Below are positions 31,143 to 38,201 of a stretch of 43,560 bases of DNA, one piece after another. The position numbers and the translations under genes were made by a program. Source of the DNA: Bacteroidota bacterium (GTDB taxonomy: Bacteria > Bacteroidota > Bacteroidia > JACPRZ01); NCBI GenBank assembly GCA_016193485.1, contig JACPRZ010000050.1, positions 1 to 43,560 of the forward strand. Direction: 5' to 3'. The notes beneath the pieces are model-generated. The model was not told the DNA's origin and searched no databases. It saw only the letters and a list, made by a program, of their open reading frames with translations. Position 1 is the first letter of the stretch. Each line of letters starts with the position of its first letter.

Positions 31143-31997
31143 ATGAAAAAGAAAAAAACTTTATTCTCAAAAACAATTGCCCTAGGTTTGATGGCATTAT
31201 TTTTAATGAGTTTTGCACTTTTATTATCTCCTGATCCTCCCCCACCGGGATATACTAATTCTCCGTTTGACGGGAATAACTGTACGGCATGCCATGGCGA
31301 TTACAACCTTAATGCCGGTACCGGAACCGTATCCATAACATCCAATGTCCCCGGTACGGGTTATTTGCCTCTGGACACTTATTTAATTACAGCAACCGTA
31401 AATCACACCGGGTTGAGCGAGTTCCAATTTGAACTTAGCCCTCAGAAATCAAACGGGCAGACGCCTGGCGCCCTGATAGCAAATGCCCAAACACAAATTC
31501 AGGGCGGACCCCCTCCGGCAGCACAGTACATTTCCGGTTCTTCTTCTACCCTTTCAAATCCGAATGGCCAGACATGGACATTCTCGTGGAAAGCTCCAGC
31601 TACTTCCACAGAGCCGATAACTTTTTACGCTGCTTTTAATGCAAGTAACGGGAATGGCGGTTCAGATGGAGATTATATTTATGCCACATCGCTCACCATC
31701 GAGGATACAACCCCAATAACGATTGCGGAAAATGATTTAAAATCGGAAATAAAAATATTTTCCAACCCGGTAAAAAACAATTTCCTCGTTGAAATAACCT
31801 CATCGGTTATGAGGGCCTGTTATTTAAAAGTAATTAATTTAGAAGGCAAGGCCATCTTTGATGAGAAGATTCAACTGGTGCAAGGTAAAAATATTTTTCC
31901 TATTACACTAAACAGAGGCGGATATGAAGGAATTTATTTTCTGGAGTTGGTTTCGGGAAAGAATTCGACTTACCTGCCCATGGTTGTTATAAAATGA
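31143..31997 (+). CDS. T9SS-sorted monoheme cytochrome with choice-of-anchor V (Reeler-like) domain
   Basis: The 284-residue protein has a signal peptide (about 1-28), then PPPPGYTNSPFDGNNCTACHGDYN, where Cys47-x2-Cys50-His51 is a classic c-type heme site. Residues about 52-195 form a beta-sandwich of the choice-of-anchor V type (GLSEFQFELSPQ, WTFSWKAPATSTEPITFYAAF). The last 80 residues (SEIKIFSNPVKNNFLVEI, YFLELVSGKN, final MVVIK) are a T9SS type A sorting domain. It should therefore be a surface-exposed cytochrome. It lies in the respiratory cluster and has its own promoter. Confidence 0.88.
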   Translation: MKKKKTLFSKTIALGLMALFLMSFALLLSPDPPPPGYTNSPFDGNNCTACHGDYNLNAGTGTVSITSNVPGTGYLPLDTYLITATVNHTGLSEFQFELSPQKSNGQTPGALIANAQTQIQGGPPPAAQYISGSSSTLSNPNGQTWTFSWKAPATSTEPITFYAAFNASNGNGGSDGDYIYATSLTIEDTTPITIAENDLKSEIKIFSNPVKNNFLVEITSSVMRACYLKVINLEGKAIFDEKIQLVQGKNIFPITLNRGGYEGIYFLELVSGKNSTYLPMVVIK

Positions 31998-32362
31998 GTG
32001 GGTACCGGACTGGTGTTGGACTTTGTGGTTAATAATTTATAGGATTTTAATCAATATCCGAAAGTGGACATTCTCAGATATTAAGATATTTGGGAATTTA
32101 ATATTCCAATATTCAATCTCAATATCAAATAAGTCAACCTTCAGGATAAGTTATGAGAATTTACATTTGCTTCCTTCATGCTCTCCTACCAGGAATAAGA
32201 TATATCTGTTGATTTACCGAAATTGGTAATTCCAGCCATGATTTATATATTTAATAATTGAGATGCATCATATTCCGTATTGCGAAATATCATATTAATA
32301 AAATTACCAATAATCTTTTTTTACTCTTAAAAACCAATACTAAATACAATTATCATATAACC
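31998..32362 (+). other. Intergenic region carrying one regulatory site
   Basis: The 365-bp AT-rich stretch between the T9SS cytochrome and the second cytochrome lipoprotein holds the FNR-like box at 32258-32271. Its other reading frames show no recognisable protein, and I see no other structured element. Confidence 0.6.
32258..32306 (+). promoter_or_regulatory. FNR-like box and promoter upstream of cytochrome copy 2
   Basis: TTGAGATGCATCAT (32258-32271) is followed by ATTGCG with TTG at 32280-32282 (offset 22) and TAAAATTA (32299-32306) as a weak -7 element. The start codon is 57 bp downstream. Confidence 0.6.
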
Positions 32363-32878
32363 ATGAAAAAATTATTGAGTATTCAGAAAGATAAAACTAC
32401 AGATGGCAGTCAGCAATCAAATTCCTGGTACAAAGATCTATTATCCCTGGTATTTTTTGCAGCGATCTTTGTTTCGCTCATAAACCTTCCCGGCTGCAGT
32501 TGGGATTATCCCGAACCCATTAACCCACCGCCTCCCCCTCCGTGTGATACATGTCCATGTGATACATGCCCGCTGCCTGTGAGTTTATCAAATCATATAC
32601 AGCCAATTTTTACTGCACAATGCGCTAAAACCGGGTGCCACGTTACAGGGGCTTATGCAGGAGGATTGCTGAATTTGTCAACAGGACAAGCGTATAATGA
32701 AATCTGGTCAACCGGCACTCACTTCCCTTATGTTGATACGGTAAATACAATAACCTGTCCGTCAGGGAACTACTGCCTGTATGCTAAAATAAGCACAGGT
32801 ACTATGAAGGACAAACTTACATCGACTCAAAGAGATACCATATTGCTGTGGATACAGCAGGGTGCGAGAAATAATTAA
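32363..32878 (+). CDS. Monoheme cytochrome lipoprotein (copy 2)
   Basis: The 171-residue protein starts at the ATG at 32363; the longer frame from 32258 would start inside the FNR-like box. A long N-region precedes lipobox NLPGC (Cys45), then SWDYPEPINPPPPPPCDTCP and a cytochrome-like domain, IQPIFTAQCAKTGCH, with CX4CH (Cys87, Cys92, His93). The C-terminal ILLWIQQGARNN and the overall plan match copy 1 at 19959. A DUF5777 barrel follows, as in the first pair. A Pro-rich linker replaces the CSDGIQNQDETGVD linker of copy 1. It is probably an outer-membrane electron carrier. Confidence 0.85.
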   Translation: MKKLLSIQKDKTTDGSQQSNSWYKDLLSLVFFAAIFVSLINLPGCSWDYPEPINPPPPPPCDTCPCDTCPLPVSLSNHIQPIFTAQCAKTGCHVTGAYAGGLLNLSTGQAYNEIWSTGTHFPYVDTVNTITCPSGNYCLYAKISTGTMKDKLTSTQRDTILLWIQQGARNN

Positions 32879-33012
32879 AATTAAAAAAGTGAGAACTGTT
32901 TTCTATTTTTAATTACTCAATGTAACCTAAGGAAGCAACTGTCAAACATTTTTGATTTTCGAAACACAAAAACAATTTAACCTAATCAACTAAAAACCAA
33001 AATTATTTTCAA

Positions 33013-33921
33013 ATGAGCCCAACAACAGGTATTTCTCTTTTCATTTCCATGCTCTTTTTTTTACCCTTATCATCAGCATTACTGGCACAGGGTGATACCG
33101 CTGCGCCACCCGAAGTATCTAAACCAAAATTGATCAGGCATACTTTTGAACACGGCTCGGTTATCAACAATCAGACGGTTGAAGGATTGAACAAAAAAAC
33201 GGTTGACTTTAATGTTTTGCATCGCTTCGGATCAATAGTCAATTCTAAAGATAATATTGATTTGGATAATTTGTTCGGCATCCTTAGCCCATCAAATATC
33301 AATCTGGGATTGAATTACGGAATCACCAACAAAATATCGGTTGGTCTGGGTGTGACAAAATACAAAAAAATATATGACTTGCATTGGAAATACCGTGCAT
33401 TACAACAAAATACCGGAAAGATTCCTCTGTCGGTTACCTATTATGGTGATGCCGGTTTGATTACCGGACCGAAAGCAAACTTCCTTAACCAGGACAGTGC
33501 ATTCAAATTCGCTAACCGCATTACCTATTTTCATGAACTGATGGTCGGCAGAAAATTCAACAGCCACCTATCACTACAGTTGTCCGGATATTTTGTGCAT
33601 ATTAATTTTGCCGATACAGTTACTTATAAGGAGTTGAAACACGATGCAGCCGGTGCATCCTTTGTGGGGAAATATACCATGAGTCCGCAATCATCAGTAA
33701 TGGCAATATTCAATATGCCGTTGATGGGCCGGGCCGCAGATTTTCCAAAGCCTGATATCGGCATCGGGATAGAAGTTTCCACGGGGAGTCATCAGTTCCA
33801 AATCTTCTTAACTACAGCGGATGCAATATTGTACCAGGAGATGAGAGTGTACAACCCGAACAACTTGCTAAAAAAACAGATGGTGATAGGGTTTAACATC
33901 ACCCGCAGTTGGAATTACTGA
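33013..33921 (+). CDS. DUF5777-family outer-membrane beta-barrel (copy 2)
   Basis: The protein has 302 residues with a signal peptide (about 1-26, SALLAQG). It closely follows copy 1 at 20665: FEHGSVINNQTVEGL, VDFNVLHRFG, LFGILSPSNINLGLNYG, ISVGLGVTKYKK, HFVHINFADTVTYKEL-like strands, KPDIGIGIEVSTGSHQFQIFL and a terminal GFNITRSWNY. Its partner cytochrome ends 134 bp upstream. A third, nearly deleted copy of its 3' end lies at 36841-36942. Function is unknown; see copy 1. Confidence 0.87.
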   Translation: MSPTTGISLFISMLFFLPLSSALLAQGDTAAPPEVSKPKLIRHTFEHGSVINNQTVEGLNKKTVDFNVLHRFGSIVNSKDNIDLDNLFGILSPSNINLGLNYGITNKISVGLGVTKYKKIYDLHWKYRALQQNTGKIPLSVTYYGDAGLITGPKANFLNQDSAFKFANRITYFHELMVGRKFNSHLSLQLSGYFVHINFADTVTYKELKHDAAGASFVGKYTMSPQSSVMAIFNMPLMGRAADFPKPDIGIGIEVSTGSHQFQIFLTTADAILYQEMRVYNPNNLLKKQMVIGFNITRSWNY

Positions 33922-33939
33922 ACGCAGCAACTATTTTAC

Positions 33940-33953
33940 TTGATATTTATCAG
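33940..33953 (+). promoter_or_regulatory. Orphan FNR-like box in a convergent gap
   Basis: TTGATATTTATCAG matches the FNR-like pattern, and its surroundings (33929-33956) resemble those of the box at 41742-41755. However, it lies after the DUF5777 gene and before the end of the Fic gene, and no -7 element follows. It may be the remnant of a lost promoter. Confidence 0.4.
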
Positions 33954-34093
33954 GTGGCATTTGTGGTTCACCCCGGTCAAAGCGAGGGGTATTTATTTGT
34001 CACTTAATAAACTCAATTAATCGTTTACAATTTAACCCATTTGGCTTCGGCCGTGAGCTTAGCAGAACGGATATGACTTATCCAGATTAAGAA

Positions 34094-35632
34094 TTAATCG
34101 TTACCAAATATTTCGGAATAAGCTTTCTCAATGTTGTTAGTTTCATCATCGGTTAATTCATCAAACTCTTTTTGTCTTTTTTTCATAGATAACTTGCCTT
34201 CGTTTTGATTCAGAAACTTAATTAATAAATCAACTTTATTATCGGGAAGCGTTAGATGGTTATTAATGAATTGATTCATGCGATCATATTTTTCCAAATA
34301 ATCTAATTCTTCAGGAATAATTCTTTTAATTGTATCTTCTACACATTCATATAAAAACTCTGCTTGTTCGGTAAGATCGTAGTATCGGTATAAATCAATA
34401 GTTTCATTCAGAATTTGAACGTTATGATCCGGAGTTTCTTTCCATTCAATCAAATCCAATCTTGGACTGGAATATACTTCTAATATTTCCTGATAATCGC
34501 TGATCCTATTTAATATAGCTGCTGACACCGGAAAAATCATCTCTCTTTTTGCATAACCTGATTTAGCAAGTATATGATGAATGATATACCTGTGTATTCT
34601 TCCGTTGCCGTCAGAAAGAGGATGAATAAAGACGAATCCAAAAGATATCACTGCGGCAACCAGAACAGGATCATAATTGGCTTCTTGGAATAGCTTATCC
34701 GTTTCAATTAAACCGTTCATCAAAGAGGGTAGATCTTTCGCTTTGGCAGAAATATGATCCGGAATTGGAGAGAATGTCTCACGATCGTGTTCTCCAATGA
34801 ATCCTTCATCCTTTCTTAGTCCCATATTCTTCAGTTTTCTCGGGCCAATAATAGTATCTTGTAAGCGCTCAAATTCTTTAAGCGTCAATGGATTCTTTCC
34901 AGCTTGTCCGATCACCTTTCCCCAATTTCTTGCCCTGAGGTTCAGAGGGTACTCTCCTTCAATAGCAAAGGATGCCTTGGAGTCCTTCAATAACAGGAAT
35001 GCCGCTGCTCTTCGAACCAATTCTTTATCCCGCTTATTCAATCCCTTTTCAATTGTTCCGGATAGGTCTTTTTCAATAAAAGTTTCAATTTTTTCTGTTT
35101 TCCTGATCATTGGACAAAATTCAGGGGTACCGGGAAGATTGTTTTTTACCCTGTGCCGGGTAGAATTACGTACAGGTCCCGGATATTGTAACTTTGGATT
35201 TACTATTTCCACATACGTACCCGCCTTTAGATCGGGTACGTTTAATTTCTCATCCATCAACCATTCATACAAAAACCATATTTTCCGGCTGTATTGCCCC
35301 TGCGGTGTTATTGTAATAAGCGTCTCAATATCTCTTTTTTTAAGTTTTTGAAACAGGATTTTAAAAAATAACAGGTCTATCCCTTCGTATTTCAGGGCAA
35401 AAACCAAATGCTTATATAAAGTATCTTTTGGCTGATGCCTTGGAGTAAAAACCAACCATTCTTCTGTTTCATACTGTCTCTTTTTTTTGCTGATGAGAGC
35501 CAGTTTTTTGGGTTTGGGTACCGGCAAGTTCAATACCTTTATGATAGATCCGTAACCAACAATATATCCTTTCTCTGGCGCCTGTCGCCCATTAAAAACA
35601 GTTATTTCCTGTAAAAAACGCTTACTTTTCAT
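34094..35632 (-). CDS. Fic-domain protein (probable AMP-transferase, class II inhibitory motif)
   Basis: The 512-residue protein has the Fic core motif HPLSDGNGRIHR at about residue 337, with the catalytic His and Arg. The inhibitory motif SFAIEG ((S/T)xxxEG) lies near residue 220, before the Fic fold, as in class II Fic proteins. The first 190 residues are less clear and may recognise a target. Fic proteins transfer AMP or other phosphate groups to a hydroxyl side chain. It stands alone on the minus strand among respiratory genes. Four phased repeats lie upstream (35636-35740) and may bind its own regulator or itself. Confidence 0.9.
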   Translation of the reverse strand: MKSKRFLQEITVFNGRQAPEKGYIVGYGSIIKVLNLPVPKPKKLALISKKKRQYETEEWLVFTPRHQPKDTLYKHLVFALKYEGIDLLFFKILFQKLKKRDIETLITITPQGQYSRKIWFLYEWLMDEKLNVPDLKAGTYVEIVNPKLQYPGPVRNSTRHRVKNNLPGTPEFCPMIRKTEKIETFIEKDLSGTIEKGLNKRDKELVRRAAAFLLLKDSKASFAIEGEYPLNLRARNWGKVIGQAGKNPLTLKEFERLQDTIIGPRKLKNMGLRKDEGFIGEHDRETFSPIPDHISAKAKDLPSLMNGLIETDKLFQEANYDPVLVAAVISFGFVFIHPLSDGNGRIHRYIIHHILAKSGYAKREMIFPVSAAILNRISDYQEILEVYSSPRLDLIEWKETPDHNVQILNETIDLYRYYDLTEQAEFLYECVEDTIKRIIPEELDYLEKYDRMNQFINNHLTLPDNKVDLLIKFLNQNEGKLSMKKRQKEFDELTDDETNNIEKAYSEIFGND

Positions 35633-35635
35633 CCT

Positions 35636-35740
35636 TATTTGGTGAATAACAATTATATTTGGTGAAAAATACTTACTTTATTTGCCTCTTAGTGAAAAAT
35701 ACTTATTTTTCATGCCATTTAGGCAAAAATAGGTATTTTA
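35636..35740 (-). promoter_or_regulatory. Helically phased repeats upstream of the Fic gene
   Basis: In plus-strand reading, GGTGAATAAC (35641), GGTGAAAAATACTTA (35661), AGTGAAAAATACTTA (35691) and AGGCAAAAATAGGTA (35721) are each preceded by a T-rich TTT or CTT. They start at intervals of 20, 30 and 30 bp, so they lie on one face of the helix. This suggests an operator array over the Fic promoter. Confidence 0.65.
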
Positions 35741-35886
35741 ATACTACGATGATAAATCAAAATAATAAGGCTAATTCTTAATTTCAGGTGCTGGGTATTT
35801 TGTTGCCTGTCCCGATAGGGACAAAATATCGGTAGAAACAAGCCGATAGAGTTACATAAAAAGTCCCGTAGGGACGAAATAATCGC

Positions 35887-36384
35887 TCAATATTCTACCG
35901 GTTTGAAAATATACCGTTCATCGTATTTTATGTCAAAAGCATTTAAAAATTCTTTATATTCTTCAATGAATGTTTTTTTCTTATGATGTTCTTGTTGTCT
36001 TTCAATGTATCGGATTACCTCTGAGATTTGAGATTTGCCATTTGAAAACGCACCCCCCGATAGCTATCGGGGCTTCCTGCCATGAAAATTTGCCTCTTAC
36101 AAAATTCCTGTTGTTTATCCATTGTGATGAATCCCCTTTAATGTCCTGCAATAAATCAGATAGTGATTGTGACGGTCTCATACCAAATAAAACATGTAGG
36201 TGGTCGGGCATGCCATTAATCGCAAGCAACCTATGGTCAGGATTCTGAATAATGCCTGTAATATATTTGTACAGTTCATCTTTCCATTGTTTGTCAATAA
36301 TACATTCACGGTTTTGCACCGTAAAAACCGCCTGAATGTGAACCTGCCTGCCGACAAGCAGGTTTGTGTATAGGTATTTGCCAT
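35887..36384 (-). pseudogene. IS200/RAYT-like Y1 transposase gene broken by two palindromic insertions
   Basis: Joining frames gives MANTYTQT, then HIQAVFTVQNRECIIDKQWK, YITGIIQ, GMPDHLHVLFGMRPSQSLSDLLQ, WINNRNFVRGKFSWQE and, in another frame, ISEVIRYIERQQEHHKKK to FDIKYDERYIFKPVEY. HLH is the HUH metal-binding motif of Y1 transposases. A 20-bp palindrome (36343-36362) breaks the frame after codon 8, and an 18-bp palindrome CCCCGATAGCTATCGGGG (within about 36055-36075) breaks it after SWQE. It is therefore inactive unless frameshifted. Confidence 0.85.
36343..36362. repeat. 20-bp palindromic micro-insertion in the transposase gene
   Basis: CCTGCCTGCCGACAAGCAGG interrupts the codons for TQT and HIQ of the transposase; removing 20 bp restores the frame. 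Related copies lie at 6525-6544 and 13978-13997. Confidence 0.75.
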
Positions 36385-36535
36385 ATCCTTTATATTTCGT
36401 CCCCTACGGGACTTTGGTTAATGAGTGGGTTTTATTTTCTACCGGTATATTGTTCCTAACGGAACAAAAAACAGATTTCATGCAAAACTAAATTTTTTCA
36501 GCACCTGAAATTAAGAATTAGCCAATAATCATTTG

Positions 36536-36628
36536 GTTCACCCCCCTATCATTATCCCAATCCTCCGATAAATCGGAGGGTGAGTATGTTGCTCGTCTAT
36601 TAAAATGAGCGGGGGGTGAACAGTTACT
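36536..36628. repeat. Decayed palindromic element related to the GTTACT MITEs
   Basis: GGTTCACCCCCC (36536-36547) is answered by GGGGGGTGAACAGTTACT (about 36611-36628). An inner CCTCCGATAAATCGGAGG hairpin lies within. The outer right end reads GTAACTGTTC on the minus strand, close to the MITE termini, but the left end lacks the matching bases. No target duplication is visible. Confidence 0.55.
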
Positions 36629-36840
36629 CAGACGGAATATTAATGCTTCACCGGTATGCGGATGACCTTACGAATGCAATACGCAAAATTTATTTGCGGT
36701 AAGAATCTTCAATAACCCAAGCGAGAAATTCAATCTCTCATTCATTATACTATGGCTATAATTATTGAGATGTTACATATTTCTGTATATTTAATTTAAC
36801 GAATATTTCCGTATCCGTGAATATCATTTATATATTTACT

Positions 36841-36942
36841 GATGCTATTCTCTACCAAGAGACGAGAGTGTACAACCCGAACAACTTCCTGAAAAAACAG
36901 ATGGTGACTGGGTTTAACATTACGAGAAGTTGGAATTATTGA
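36841..36942 (+). pseudogene. Relic 3' end of a third DUF5777 gene
   Basis: The 34-codon frame reads DAILYQETRVYNPNN, then FLKKQMVTGFNITRSWNY and a stop. It is nearly identical in protein and clearly similar in DNA to the 3' end of the gene at 33013-33921 (DAILYQEMRVYNPNN...). No start or upstream gene body is present. A degenerate FNR-like box (TTGAGATGTTACAT, 36764-36777) lies 77 bp upstream, so the remnant may be a promoter plus 3' end left after deletion of a cytochrome/barrel pair. It ends 22 bp from the convergent Crp/Fnr gene. Confidence 0.85.
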
Positions 36943-36963
36943 TATCATTAACGGTTTCCATCC

Positions 36964-37704
36964 CTAAAACGCTTTCTCGCAACAATCCCATTCATGCGAA
37001 TAACCGTCAATGATACTTTCCAGTTTTTTAAGGTCTTTAATAAAAAAATTTCTTTTCTCCACGAAGGCAATACCCTGCTTTTTAAATTCCGACATTGTCC
37101 TCGATATTTCCTCAGGCGTTGTACCCGCTATATTTGCCAGGTCGGCACCGGAAATTTTCACATTCAATCTTAGCATCCCTGATGCTATTTCCTTTCCAAA
37201 AGCATTGACCATAAGTAACAGGGAGGATGCAATTCTCTCTTTTACATTCATCAACGCAATGTTCCTTGACCTTATTTCCGATTTACGCAGTTCGCATGAA
37301 TAATAGATCATTAAATCATAAAGCAGTGATGTATTCTGAAATACTGCATCCCTTAAAATTTCATTTTTAAAAAAACAAACAACTGTATCCTCTATGGCTA
37401 CCGAATCAACGGAATATTTTTCGTTATCAGCACCGATGTGCCCGAGTACATGTCCTTCCTTAGCAAAGCGCACTACATACTCACTGCCGTCAGCGGTAAT
37501 TGAAACCTGCCTTACCTTACCCGAATAGACAAAATAAATCCCCACAATAGGAAAACCCTCCCGGAAGATATATTCACCCTTTTTATAGACATTAACGCCC
37601 TTTGCAATGTCAAATTTTTGTTTCCACTCATCGTTACAGTTCAGGTTAATAAAACAATCCTTTGCAGAGCATTGGAGGCACGATCTATTTTTTGTAATGG
37701 GCAC
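36964..37704 (-). CDS. Crp/Fnr-family regulator with N-terminal four-Cys motif (copy 3)
   Basis: The 246-residue protein starts at a GTG (37704). Its N-terminal CLQCSAKDCFINLNC motif (Cx2Cx4Cx5C) precedes NDEWKQKFD, a beta-roll (YIFREGFPIVGIYFVYSGKVRQV) and a winged helix (ADLANIAGTTPEEISRTMSEF). It is the last gene of the minus-strand quinol-oxidation operon, 23 bp after the cytochrome c gene, so it probably reports on or autoregulates that module. It also ends with CCEKAF. An Fe-S sensor role is inferred from the shared Cys motif. Confidence 0.9.
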   Translation of the reverse strand: MPITKNRSCLQCSAKDCFINLNCNDEWKQKFDIAKGVNVYKKGEYIFREGFPIVGIYFVYSGKVRQVSITADGSEYVVRFAKEGHVLGHIGADNEKYSVDSVAIEDTVVCFFKNEILRDAVFQNTSLLYDLMIYYSCELRKSEIRSRNIALMNVKERIASSLLLMVNAFGKEIASGMLRLNVKISGADLANIAGTTPEEISRTMSEFKKQGIAFVEKRNFFIKDLKKLESIIDGYSHEWDCCEKAF

Positions 37705-37727
37705 TCTTCACCAGGTTCAGTTAATAA

Positions 37728-38165
37728 TCATTTTTCAGCCGATGCTTTAAACGTCCTCACATAATTTACGATCTGCCAGATTTCATCATCATCGGTGATT
37801 TTCTTTTCAAAGGATGGCATATCGCCATTGCCTTTCTTGATTTTGTAGTGCAGTTCTCCATCGGTTTGCTTTTGGGTATCATCCTCAGAAAAATCACCGG
37901 TAGGTGTTTCAAGTTCTGCGGCTTTGGGACCATCGCCTTTACCGGTTGCCCCGTGGCACGATTTGCAGTGCTTTGTATAAAGGACTTTGCCTGCCGCGAT
38001 ATTGGCATCATCCGCTTTTGCCGGGTTTTTAACGGTTTTTTCCGCTGCAGGTGCAACCCATGCTTTCTTGTTATCCTGGGCATTGCCGGTACTAACCAAA
38101 CTCAGTAATACAGTAGCAAAACCCGCCAGGGTTCCGGTTACAATCAGGTTTTTTGATGTTTTCAT
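37728..38165 (-). CDS. Periplasmic monoheme cytochrome c
   Basis: The 145-residue protein has a signal peptide (1-30, STGNAQ). Cys67-x2-Cys70-His71 (KHCKSCHGATGKGDGP) binds heme c, and Met116 in GDMPSFEKKI is the probable sixth ligand. The C-terminal IWQIVNYVRTF helix is typical of class I cytochromes. It lies downstream of the NrfD-like membrane subunit (36-bp gap), the arrangement used when quinol oxidation passes electrons to a soluble carrier. It may carry electrons from the ferredoxin/NrfD module across the periplasm. Confidence 0.92.
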   Translation of the reverse strand: MKTSKNLIVTGTLAGFATVLLSLVSTGNAQDNKKAWVAPAAEKTVKNPAKADDANIAAGKVLYTKHCKSCHGATGKGDGPKAAELETPTGDFSEDDTQKQTDGELHYKIKKGNGDMPSFEKKITDDDEIWQIVNYVRTFKASAEK

Positions 38166-38201
38166 AACGGTGCGATTAATTGATTAATGATTATGGAATA
38201 A

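Larger units (their letters stand above)
35769..36523. mobile_element. IS200-like element bounded by 25-bp perfect inverted repeats
   Basis: The 25 bases at 35769-35793 (starting GGCTAATTCTTAATTTC) are repeated in perfect inversion at 36499-36523. AATAA flanks both ends but is AT-rich and not convincing as a target duplication. Inside are REP-like hairpins (TGTCCCGATAGGGACA near 35808, GTCCCGTAGGGACGAAAT near 35863, its inverted copy near 36393, and TTCCTAACGGAAC) and a disrupted transposase gene. Y1 transposases normally use subterminal hairpins, so long terminal repeats are unexpected. Confidence 0.75.

Noticed and set aside
32023..32229. 68-residue open frame between two cytochrome genes
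   Set aside because: It has no recognisable motif, unusual composition and no start context; it lies in AT-rich noncoding sequence.
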